A DNA stretch of 17,433 nucleotides from Larix sibirica (Eukaryota; Streptophyta; Pinopsida; Pinales; Pinaceae), in NCBI GenBank assembly GCA_004151065.3, contig NWUY0300089333.1, forward strand, positions 1 to 17,433, given 5' to 3'. Made by a program: the position numbers and the translations under genes. A model generated the notes under the pieces. The model had not been told where the DNA came from, made no database searches, and saw only the letters and a list, made by a program, of their open reading frames with translations. Of the stretch, positions 9,109 to 17,433 are shown piece by piece. How positions within the stretch are numbered: position 1 is the first letter of the stretch; the number at the start of each line of letters is the position of its first letter.

Positions 9109-10716
9109 CTACTTCTTCCACTTCTTCTTTTCAGATAGCTATGGGTGAAATACAGTCCACAAAACCTAACTGTCACAACTTCCTCTTAAGTCATTAGAAA
9201 CTACTTCAACGATGTTGGTTACCCAAATCTTGATAAATTCTCTGAGAGAGCCCACCATGACTTCCTCTTTTACCCTTAGTGAGAAAATATAATCCTCGAT
9301 TCCACTCACTTCCACCTAATGATATTGTAATGTTTCCAACTATTCAACACTATCAGACCCTAGCTCAATCATCCAACATCAGATGACCGTTTTAGGGAAA
9401 GAGGTAGTGATGTCATATCTAATCCCTAGGGAAGTCTTGATAACTTTTTGTTCTTCTTTAAACTCCTCCTTAGGAATTAACTTTCAATGTCAAATCAATG
9501 ATAGGTATCCAATTCTATGGATACTTTTTATTTCTTTCATAAATAAATTGGCTCATGTTTCATCCAGTATATAAAAATTCATCAAGGATTGTTGAAGGAA
9601 GTCGACTCAATAGTACCAATCCTTGCTTATTTTCCTCAGTCATTATTTGGAGGAAATGTTCTCTTCCTTACCTCTTTATAAGTTCATGTCTGACAACATT
9701 CCAACGAAGGTTTCCAATAGTCCTGTGATGAACTCTTGATCCTTCTACATCTTAATTTTGAGGAATTCATTTAGGTTATGTATCTTGTTGTTTAGAAAAT
9801 ATGACATGTTTAGTATCTCCCAACGATCAAGCATGATCTCCATCTTGTCCTCGATATTATTGGATACAATATTCCTTATGCCTATGATCAAGTTGTGGGT
9901 GCACTTAGAATTGGGAGTCTTCTCAATTACATCCTCCTTCTGAATTGTTGGTTCTTGAATAGCCAAAGGATTGGTAAATAGGGGTATTGGATCCAAGGCA
10001 CCTTCAAGTTCCAAAACCCTCTTCTTTAGTATTCTATTCTCCTCTCCTTGCTCTTCTATAAAATATTTTAGCATATCTGCAACAATCTATTGTATCTTCC
10101 AAGCCCCATTTTCCCCTTTGTCCTTTACGTCAAAGTCGACATTTTCATATTCCATGACCCTTTTTCCCTTTACCATGACTCACACGATATGCAATTTTTT
10201 GGCATTGGGACTAAACATGGCCTGCTAGAGTGATATTGAATTATCTTCAAAGGCAGGTAAATATGGTTGTGTCACTTCCTTGGAAATCACCCTTTTGTTG
10301 TCCAATTGCATGAATGTGCAATCAATAAAATCTCATTGAGCATCATTATTTTCCATGAATGACTTCCCCTTTTCAAGATTGGGAGATATATTCCTTTCTG
10401 GGACCGAGGAAGAAACGTGCCCTAACAATAAATTTTCCCTAAGGGGATAGTCATCATCATCACCCCCTATGGGATTAGTAGTTATATATTTAATTCCTCC
10501 ATCCGAGATGGCGACAAAGGGATTTCTCCTCGAATTCAGGGTGGTTTATGCATCTTGAGAAACTATCCTTCCTTTACCATTGCTAGTCATGCTAGTGTGA
10601 TGACAAGTAGAAACCATTGCTCCTTTAGAATTTTTCTTCTTTTTCCCCTTTTCGATTTCTTTATAGATCGATTTATATCATGTAGAGAAGTCACCCAGGT
10701 TGGAGGACTCCAACAT
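9109..10716 (-). pseudogene. ORF upstream of gag, carboxy part (unknown protein)
   Basis: From an ATG at 10716 to tandem stops TAG TGA at 9111-9106 one frame runs 535 codons with scattered stops. The sequence looks like protein: a basic start (YKEIEKGKKKKNSKGAM), a DDDDYPLRENLLLGH segment, VMEYENVDFDVKDKGENGAW, a charged probable coiled coil (MLKYFIEEQGEENRILKKRV, positions 10074-10015), HNLIIGIRNIV, and SLREFIKIWVTNIVEVVSND near the end. Between about 9650 and 9480 another frame reads better, suggesting two compensating indels. No enzyme motif is recognised. It may continue the LTR-internal frame from the right (frames differ near 10720-10790), or be an independent ORF like the extra ORF1 that Ogre-type elements carry before gag. 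Confidence 0.5.
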
Positions 10717-10759
10717 GTCCAAATCATTACCAGGTTACAATGTGATTCCCTGTTACTCA

Positions 10760-12036
10760 AACTCTCATTGTCACCTTCATCTTCGCTACTTTATCCTACA
10801 TTTGAAATAACCAACCAACCTTATTGGCTAACATGTGTGCCGAAAAAATAATATGAGGGTCATACCCATGTATTTAATCTACATATTTCAACTCCCATTC
10901 CTCCATTTATCAAGCAAGTTCTATTAAAGGTTGATGATTTTAACAGTAAAACCAATACATTTGAAAGGCATTGAGATGAATTGCAATATTTTCTTATCAT
11001 CAAAAGTGCATACCAAACTCTTGTATTATCGACATAACTCGAAAATGATAAATCTCTCACAGACGAAGCATAACATTAGATAGGGTCTCCCTTCGAAGCC
11101 ATAAACCATGACATACATATAATAATACTCCAAAACTGACTCCCCTTTTCCTTTGAGGAATGACAAACATAAAATTGTTAATCTCACAGGTTTTGCACCT
11201 TTTAGCATACACCTAAAGGGCCCTATGAATGTATCATGAATTCTATAGAATTGAAAAGGATATTTGTGTTGGTGCATGAATGGTTACCAACATTGAATGG
11301 GTTTGACTCTGAAATTAACATCCTTCTTGGGTTGTAATAAATTAAAGACATTTCATAAAACCATAGAAATACCGAATATGGAGACATAAAGAACATCTTG
11401 GTCTCCTAGTATGCGGTAACTTGTGACAGATCTCATTAGAGATTCTCTCTGCACAACTAAAATTGAATCCTCATTGAATGATGTAGAAACAAATGTAGAT
11501 AGCATACCTGCTCATTTGGGAAGTGGTGTCATGTCCTACCAACCTCCCAAATAGCCAAGTGACCTCTCGATATGGGTCAGACAACTAAGTGATTCCCATT
11601 TCCATGGATATTCCCTTGTATTCTACATGAGACCACCAATAGTAAAGAAGGGGTCATCCTCTAGCATGAGAATCCAAGAAATTTCTTGCCTCTGCAACAT
11701 TGAATTTTTTGTTTCGATTAGGGAGTTTCAACATTGTATAGAAGGTGAGAGGAGTAAGGGGGACTGGGTTTCCCACATCTTCCTCCACCATAATCATATA
11801 GTGAATTGAATCAAATATTTCTAACACTAGCGGAATATTTCCTTCTAGTCGAAGACCTCATGCATGCAAGTTTTGTTTTCCAACTTGGACGTCTAAATAT
11901 GGTTACTATGTTTGTCTTCTTTGGATAAATTGGAATCCCAACTCTAAGATGTAGTCCAATGGTACTCCTTGTTTGTTTTCACCAAGGAATGTTTTGTGTC
12001 ACCACAATATTTCTTTATATTTTTCTTAAGAACCAT
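10760..12036 (-). pseudogene. LTR-internal reading frame, right copy (unknown protein)
   Basis: This is the counterpart of 229-1478. The ATG at 12036 and the segments at 11667 (LEDDPFFTIGG) and 11277 (MHQHKYPFQFYRIHD) are in one frame, which continues to about 10935 with stops. It reads IGPFRCMLKGAKPVRLTIL, then GESVLEYYYMY, GFEGRPYLMLCFVCERFIIF and QFISMPFKCIGF. There a one-base loss relative to the left copy shifts the frame, and ELKYVD, HGYDPHIIFSAHMLANKVGW follow. The coding look runs across the point where similarity to the left copy ends (10787), to a stop near 10759. In 11850-11660 another frame (EIFDSIHYMIMVEEDVGNP, FNVAEARNFLDSHARG) looks better, so indels are present. The family is unknown. 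Confidence 0.5.
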
Positions 12037-12468
12037 GTTATAGTCATCTATTTTTTCATCTAGATATGTTCTCAAAGTAATCATAATTCCCACTTTAATT
12101 ATGATTATAATATCATCTCCATTAAATCCAATCATGTATGAATTGAATAGTCAGCCACCCTAACACATAGCCAAGCCCTTCAAAATTTGAGAAAATTATT
12201 TCAAATCCCCCTCCAAATTGTTTCAGAGTACGTTCTTTAAATGTCTCAGTGATCGCAAAGCATGGTGAAAATACAAAAGCTTGGGGCATGTGGGAATGCG
12301 TCCACATTAGTTCGGGCATCGATGAAGGGAGAAAGGTTTGGGAGAATGAAATAATGAAAATGCAGAGGAAGAAGGGTAGTGTGGAAGTGCGGAGAAGAAG
12401 GTTGGGAAATGAATGGGAAAAATTAGTCTTTGCACTCCACACTATAGATAAATGAACTCATACCCGAC
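12037..12468 (-). other. U3-side part of the LTR with an incidental open stretch
   Basis: This is the promoter-proximal part of the LTR in element sense. A 106-codon open stretch (12442-12122) starts MWSAKTNFSHSF and ends GWLTIQFIHDWI. A related but broken version lies at 1894-1560 in the left copy. Both copies carry a stop directly after DWI, so it does not join the downstream frame. It may be a short leader ORF or chance. No convincing TATA box was found. Confidence 0.35.
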
Positions 12469-12518
12469 CCAACACTTAGCCGATTTCCCAATTTTCATTT
12501 CTCCAACACTTAGCCAAT
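12469..12518 (-). repeat. Paired 34-bp-spaced motif in the LTR, right copy
   Basis: CCAACACTTAGCCGAT starts at 12469 and CCAACACTTAGCCAAT at 12503. The same arrangement occurs in the left LTR. The two units are nearly identical here although the LTR copies have diverged elsewhere. Confidence 0.45.
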
Positions 12519-12641
12519 TCCCGAAAAGAGGAGTTAGAGGTGTAGAGCACTAGATTGAGGAAAAGGAAAGGAAATTTATTCCACCTCCACACAAGGAAAT
12601 AAAATCACCAAAAATTACTAAGTAAATAAAAGGTATCAACA

Positions 12642-13065
12642 TTTTCCCAATGCTTCCTCCTTATCCTCCAACTCCTATTGCAAATGAGTATTCATCTTAA
12701 TCAACCTATCATTTTTCAAACTATCCATTTGATTGGCCTTCTCTCCTAGTTGTACAATATTAAATATGTGTTTTCCCCACTCTTCCATAACCATGGTGAG
12801 GGAAACATAGTGTTCATGAAAACATTTCTTTAGGAAGCAACATTCTCAAGATCTCAAGGTTCTTCTCCATCTCTAATATTTGGTAGTCATACATTTGGAA
12901 CTTCAGTTTCGAGTTCCTATTCTCTTCCAACCATTTTATATTTTCTTTACCCATGCTAGATCTACAAAGTTCTAATAGTTGCATCATGGTCACGAACTCA
13001 ATGGCTTTGATACCATATGATCTATAAACAATGGAATTATATATCACTTGCATCACATACATGGA
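12642..13065 (-). pseudogene. Coiled-coil ORF interrupted by the LTR insertion
   Basis: An open stretch at 13062-12814 reads MYVMQVIYNSIVYRSYGIKA, IEFVTMMQLLELCRSSMGKE, then charged heptad-like sequence (WLEENRNSKLKF, ILEMEKNLEILRMLL). After a frameshift near 12815 it continues HEHYVSLTMVMEEWGKHIFN, QLGEKANQMDSLKNDRL and ELEDKEEALGK, ending at the LTR border at 12642. It has the look of a coiled-coil gag or ORF1 product of another retroelement; I cannot name the family. In minus-strand sense the ORF runs straight into the LTR terminus, so the main element inserted into it. Confidence 0.6.
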
Positions 13066-15092
13066 TCCTCTGTAGAACTAGATTCTAGTCTCTATTCTTA
13101 GTGTTATTTAGATATATATATCCTTCTTATGGTTGTAAGGTCTTTGTTCTTGATCATAGACTACACACGATAACCAACTACAAGTAAAATAACAATCAAT
13201 ATGACACGTTAGTTTGTTTATTCTCCTCATTGGGTAGGGAGAAAGCAACCAATGGTTATTCCAATAGAAACCAAGGATATGGAAATACAAAATCTTCAAG
13301 AGTGATTCTAAGGCCTTTGTTCTTTGTGTACTTCAAAAGGGCTCAAGCTTCTTGACATTGTGTTGTTAATATTATCCTCTCAATGAAATCACTGATTCCA
13401 ATAACCGAATCATAAGTTCTCTTTGAAGTATTCCTGTGAGCTCTACAATATGCTTGCTTATCATATATAAATGAATTTAAATAAATAGATGGATTGAAAG
13501 AGCTCCATCCTTGGAATGGAAATGTTCAAAATGTAGGTTTCCTTATTATGTATGCACAAGAAACCTATAAAAAGGATGATTTTCAATACCAAATAAACAT
13601 GGTTGTCTTTCCTTCTTGATATTGCATCTCAAACTTCATTTCTTAGCTGTGCATCTTTAGAAATTCAATAATCCCAAAGCTTTCCAATCAACTCCTAGAT
13701 TAAATATACTTGTTTTTTACGACGTACAATATAACAGTGTTGATAAAATCTGAGGCAATAGAAACCATTTTCAATAGTGTCTCTCATCTCTAGCAATCAA
13801 TATTGAGGGTTAGACTCAAATGAATCTTGTATTGTAGGATCATTCAACATTTGATTTGGTAATCATATGATAGACTACCCCACTAGATCTTAGAAGAGGA
13901 TATTATTAGAATATGGGATGATACTACTGAATCCTCTTATGATGAAGTGGATGTGAGAGGCATTCAATTTATTACCATTCATTGAAGAACATATATCGGT
14001 TGGTTGTGATCTAACACATATACGTCCAAATAACAATTACACAAAATCACACAATAAGCACTTGTCAAATCACATATATTTGAAATGGTTTCGTAAGAGG
14101 TGGATGATGAGACAATCCACTACATGCCAAAATGCATTGAATGATCCACAGATTCCCAAATGCATGAGTTGAAACGTAATTTAATACATTTATGATCCAA
14201 TCACATGCACAGTCCAAGGGTATACACTCTGGATTGAGAGAAAATTTTCCCAACAATAAAGTAATAATCCAACTAAGTATATGTGATATCGGGGACAAAT
14301 GATATCCCAATTTCCCACAAAATATGACATATATAGCCCATGGGTGAGATCAATTAGCTGCCAAAGACAATCTACGGTCCCCCAACTTCTTATTCACCTT
14401 GTTGGTTGTGGAATTTTCTTCATGAGGGGTGTATGGAATTTGGGAAAGAAAACCACTACTATTGTAAACCATCTACAACCATTACTCTTGACAAAATTAA
14501 AAACTACAATAGAATAATGCCACAATCAACTAATGGTAGCCATAGGTCTCCAATCTTAGAGTAAAACCAATAATGGGCAACACACAGTTCTTGGAACTCT
14601 TCAATTAATTCCAAATATAAAATATAAACACAACATTAAAACAACACATATCAACATCCATCACACAAGAAGACCATATTTTCCCTTGAAACCCAAATGG
14701 GGCAACTAGCATCGAATGGTTGCTCAATCTATTTCAGAAAACTCTAGTTACAACACAACTCATGTCTCCCTTTTCATCCTCTTCTCTTGGCTAGCAAACC
14801 AACAAAAAATACTTTGAGAATCAAATTATGAGATATAGTAGAGATGGGGGGTAATGGAATAACCAAGAGGTTGACCTTTCAATTCCCAGTCAACTCTTTC
14901 TCTATTATCAATTTTGTATTTTATTTAATTCATTATTTGTCCTCTCCTTTATCGCATCTAACTTTACATTACATTGTCTTTTATGTCTAAACCAACGTTC
15001 ATTAATCGTCAATTTACACTTGTAGGTATTGAGTCTTACAACAATTCATTTGTTTGAATTCTTTTAGATCAATTGATTATCCATTCCCTAAG
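13066..15092. other. Unassigned intergenic or decayed repeat sequence
   Basis: About 2 kb of AT-rich sequence in which I recognise no gene, RNA or repeat family. The longest open stretches (13299-13108, 14310-14065 minus; 14299-14517 plus) show no motif. It may be older transposon sequence belonging to the element that carried the coiled-coil ORF. Confidence 0.5.
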
Positions 15093-15580
15093 CTCCTAGG
15101 GATGCGAATACTATTCTTGAGGATGGGTTGATCTCACCATGCCCCACCTTGATAAGAATACTATGCTATAGGAAGAGTTGATTGATCATTCATCATGATC
15201 CCCTAGATACAAATACTATACTCGAGGAGGGTTATCCAACCCTTGCATCAAATCCCTCTCAACATTAATAACAAGCTCTAGGAAGGGTCATCCACCATTT
15301 CCTTGGGATCCCCCTCTAAACAAAAATTATGCTTAAGGAGGAGTTGACCAACAATGTTTTAGTCTCCACCTTGATTTGAATAGTAAGTTCAAGAAGGTTT
15401 GGTCGCTTCATTCCAAAGATCCCCCTTGACACAAATATTATGTTTGATGAACAGTCACTTAACTACTCCCTTTCCTCCCCTTAAACATGAATAGTAAACT
15501 CAAGGAAGGGTCAAGAAACACTTTCATAGGATCCCCTCGATGGAGAAAATTAATCTAGAAGAGGTTGGTAAATTAGAAAA
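15093..15580. repeat. Degenerate tandem array, period about 55 bp, about nine units
   Basis: Each unit reads roughly GATCCCCCTTGACACAAATA, then CTATGCTCGAGGAGGGTTGA and a CA-rich tail. The AATACTATG-type anchor recurs at 15107, 15157, 15212, 15267, 15323, 15379, 15434, 15490 and 15547, a spacing of 50 then 55-57 bp. Units are heavily diverged from each other, so the array is old. No continuous reading frame runs through it. Confidence 0.8.
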
Positions 15581-16150
15581 ACATTTTATGCATTGGTGTA
15601 ATAAAAACTTTGCATAATTAATTGGTGTATTTTTCTATATGTTGAACAAAACTTAAAATAACATATCTAAAAGTTCATCTATCTACATGCAAAGACACCC
15701 CCAAAAAAATCAACAAGCTAATTCATATGGTCCATACATCCTCAAAGATATCTACTCCTAACAAAAATGTGTGGTTGCAAAGAAGTTAGCCCTTGCCTTA
15801 TGTTTAGATAGAGGGAACTAGAGCATAGTATGTGTTGGTACCCATATCGACTTGGCCCGATGATGACATAAGGGAAAATCCTGCTACATTGATTTTCAAT
15901 GCATAATGAAAATAGAGAGGTCATGGATGAATTTTCTCATAGCCCAAGTAATTGAAGGGAAGGAAGATGGGTCAACTAGGATAGAGGAATTGAAAGAAAA
16001 AGAAGATCCATATTGTAAGTCAATGCTTGATCGAATGACATCTCAAAAGATGGATATATGTACCTGGTTCGATGAATGACATGATGATACAAGTTAAGAT
16101 GCTTCAGAATTCCCTTGATTAGATCAATGGTCCACAAGATTTCAATATCA
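15581..16150. other. Unassigned sequence between two repeat blocks
   Basis: No gene or recognisable repeat is visible in about 570 bp. The one open stretch of 60 codons (15924-15742 minus) has no motif. Confidence 0.45.
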
Positions 16151-16292
16151 CTTGGGAGTTATCCAAAATGCACGAGCCTAAATATGAAACCTCATGGGAC
16201 GCTTGTCACCTCCACAGGCGTTCAGGACCCCAAAAGTGCTCTTTTAAATCCTCCTTTTCGTGAGCTTGAAACCATTTACAATATTCAAGGTG
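16151..16292 (+). repeat. Diverged direct duplication, copy 1
   Basis: This segment contains ATCCAAAATGCA at 16161, then GGACGCTTGTCACCTCCACA, CCCCAAAAGTG and CTTGAAACCATTTAC. It aligns to 16471-16612 at an offset of 320 bp. The spacing and divergence suggest an old duplication inside a regulatory region or LTR. Confidence 0.7.
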
Positions 16293-16470
16293 GAAAATAT
16301 CAAGGAGGTCCGCGAGATTGTCCCTTTAGAGTGTACGAATGAGCCATATGGAAGAAGGGTGATGTGAAATGACATGACATGTTCCTTTTGAAGCTACTCA
16401 ACTAATGGTGAAAGGGTATATTTGGTACCAAAAGATCGATGTTCCATAGTTTTTCAAGCCCTCAAAGCTA

Positions 16471-16612
16471 CTCAGGCATTATCCAAAATGCATAGACTTG
16501 AATATTAAACCATCTAGGATGCGTGTTTCCTCCACATAAATTCATGCCCCTAAAAGTGGTGGCATGAGACTGCTCTCTCAGGAGTATGAAACCACTTACC
16601 TCCTCAACGCAA
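16471..16612 (+). repeat. Diverged direct duplication, copy 2
   Basis: This is the partner of 16151-16292: ATCCAAAATGCA at 16481, GGATGCGTGTTTCCTCCACA, CCCCTAAAAGTG and ATGAAACCACTTAC in the same order. The conserved GCGTGT...CCTCCACA core may be a binding site that was kept. Confidence 0.7.
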
Positions 16613-16731
16613 AAACTCATGTTCCATCTGCTATCTTGTCCACCAACTCCACCAATGAGCTCATGCCATATGTACGCGCTTTAAAATAGGTAAGAGCACT
16701 AATCATTCCCCCATTCCCAGTCACATTAGCC

Positions 16732-16737
16732 TATAAA
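16732..16737 (+). promoter_or_regulatory. Candidate TATA box
   Basis: TATAAA lies in the context GCCTATAAATTTC, about 209 nt before an ATG in ATGGCG context. The short duplication lies 120-580 bp upstream. In this AT-rich sequence a TATAAA can easily be chance; the downstream ORF is what gives it some weight. Confidence 0.3.
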
Positions 16738-16940
16738 TTTCTTCTATGTGGAATCGACATTTATTGCGTGAATTCGAACTTACAAAGAGCCATTAGCCTC
16801 CACATAATTCAAAATTTTAAATTTCTTAAGAGACCGTGAACACTACCCTGGATTTTCTCTCTTTTGAATTCTTCTATTCCACTCCAGAGAACCTTATTCC
16901 TCCCTTCGCTCTCTTGTAATATCCAATATAGTCACCCTCC

Positions 16941-17329
16941 ATGGCGTCAACTCTTCCATCACTTGCACCTGATCCTTCAAAAACCACTTTTATACTAGAT
17001 GATCACCTAGGGGACTCCTTATCATAGGTTTTTAACATAGTCACATGCATTACAGATCCAAATCAAATCGCTAAGGATTCCTAAAAGTGATTCAACAATA
17101 GACACAATGACCTACACCTATGGGAGTCAGGCTTTCCCCCAAAGTAATTCCCAGGATGGGTCATTTTCTCGAACTGGTCACTTGGTGCTTAGAGATTTAC
17201 TCACTTGAATGCAGAGTAGTGGTGGCATGCAGTGGGATAGTCATCTTCCCCATTAATAAATACTTCATCCAAAAAATGCTTGGAATTGGGCCAAATGTAC
17301 CTTGTAAACTGTTCGGGAAGAGGCATTAA
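16941..17329 (+). pseudogene. Broken plus-strand ORF, possible 5' end of another element
   Basis: An ATG at 16941 opens MASTLPSLAPDPSKTTFILD, closed by TAG at 17025. The frame then reads FNIVTCITDPNQIAKDS before further stops. A second open stretch in another frame (17120-17329, 69 codons) contains MGHFLELVTWCLEIYSLECR, VIFPINKYFIQKMLGIGPNV. Together these resemble the N-terminal ORF of a plant LTR element with frameshifts. I cannot assign a family, and host-gene exons are not excluded. The N-terminal Ser/Pro/Ala/Thr-rich start resembles a disordered leader. Confidence 0.35.
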
Positions 17330-17433
17330 GAATCATAACATTCTACCCATAACTAGAACGTACCTATTTCATTAGTAATAATGCCAAAAGATGCTTTTGA
17401 GATGCTTTCTTTGTAAAAAGATCCTTTTTTTAT

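Larger units (their letters stand above)
8318..12641 (-). repeat. 5' LTR of the Ty3/gypsy element (4.3 kb model)
   Basis: The outer end at 12641 is firm: it is where similarity to the left copy stops, and it reads TATCAACA on the plus strand. The inner end is inferred. TGTTGATA at 8318-8325 is the exact inverted partner of TATCAACA. It is followed in element sense by a TGG-starting primer-site candidate and by gag 78 nt on, leaving a 6.2 kb internal region that gag-pol fills. The part 10787-12641 is the copy repeated at 229-2093; the part 8318-10786 has no partner in the window. The alternative is an LTR of 10787-12641 only, with 8318-10786 as internal sequence. That would give a 1.86 kb LTR but no TG end and no primer site at 10787. 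Confidence 0.6.

Noticed and set aside
9971-10228. Plus-strand 85-codon Ser/Phe-rich open stretch
   Set aside because: It is the shadow of the charged coiled-coil segment on the minus strand.
9745-10716. Stops as proof of cytosine-methylation decay
   Set aside because: Every stop codon is one C-to-T change from CAA, CAG or CGA, so this says nothing without a consensus. Some stops clearly have other origins, such as Trp to TAG and Tyr to TAA in integrase.
10787-12641. Taking 10787 as a certain LTR border
   Set aside because: The similarity to the left copy ends there, but there is no TG end, no TGG primer site and the coding-like frame runs through. It is kept only as the alternative model.
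13738-13745. Another TGTTGATA, as a third LTR end
   Set aside because: No primer-site, polypurine or gag sequence lies beside it and no repeat copy follows. An 8-mer of this composition is expected by chance about once in a window this size, which also tempers the call at 8318.
14065-14310. 81-codon hydrophobic minus-strand open stretch as a membrane protein
   Set aside because: It has no motif, no homologous neighbour and no continuation; chance is likely in 2 kb of unassigned sequence.
1-17433. tRNA, rRNA, CRISPR or bacterial operon features
   Set aside because: None were seen on either strand; the regular array at 15093-15580 has no separate spacers and is a diverged plain tandem repeat.

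Overview
The window reads as repeat-rich nuclear DNA of a land plant, probably a seed plant with a large, transposon-laden genome. The evidence is AT-rich sequence, no intact gene longer than about 220 codons, no operons or bacterial-type gene packing, and a decayed plant-type Ty3/gypsy retrotransposon filling most of the window. A conifer or other gymnosperm fits but cannot be proved from this sequence.

Main element (about 229-12641, minus strand, so it reads right to left). In element order: a long 5' LTR ending at its outer side with TATCAACA at 12641; a short leader with candidate primer-binding sites (8245-8317); gag (8240 to about 6830) with an acidic linker (to 6481); a retropepsin remnant (about 6400-5890); an archaeal-type RNase H remnant (5811-5275); reverse transcriptase (5193 to about 4110); the connection/RNase H domain (4100-3650); and integrase (about 3560-2271). 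A purine-rich tract follows (2094-2109), then a 3' LTR copy that is recognisable only from 2093 down to 229. Gag-pol is broken by many stops and frameshifts and several catalytic residues are lost: protease DSA for DSG, RT YxDD with a stop, RNase H Asp to Tyr, integrase second Asp to Tyr. This is an old, dead copy. The two LTR copies agree at roughly three quarters to four fifths of positions in blocks compared by eye.

Two features stand out. First, the second RNase H lies between protease and RT, and the ordinary RNase H after RT lacks its first catalytic Asp. Second, the LTR itself holds a long decayed reading frame (about 12036-9109 in the right copy, repeated at about 1478-229 in the left copy) encoding a protein I do not recognise. 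The inner border of the right LTR is the main uncertainty. Similarity to the left copy ends at 10787, but a terminal repeat matching the outer end (TGTTGATA at 8318, against TATCAACA at 12641) lies only 78 nt before gag. I favour a 4.3 kb LTR (8318-12641) with the left copy truncated at 229; the alternative is 1.86 kb LTRs plus a separate ORF upstream of gag.

Right of the element, 12642-13065 is a broken coiled-coil ORF interrupted exactly by the LTR, so the element is nested in an older repeat. The stretch 13066-15090 has nothing I can assign. 15093-15580 is a degenerate tandem array with a period of about 55 bp. 16151-16612 holds two diverged copies of a segment of about 140 bp spaced 320 bp apart. 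16730-17330 has a TATA-like box, an ATG in ATGGCG context and a broken plus-strand ORF that may be the 5' end of another element.
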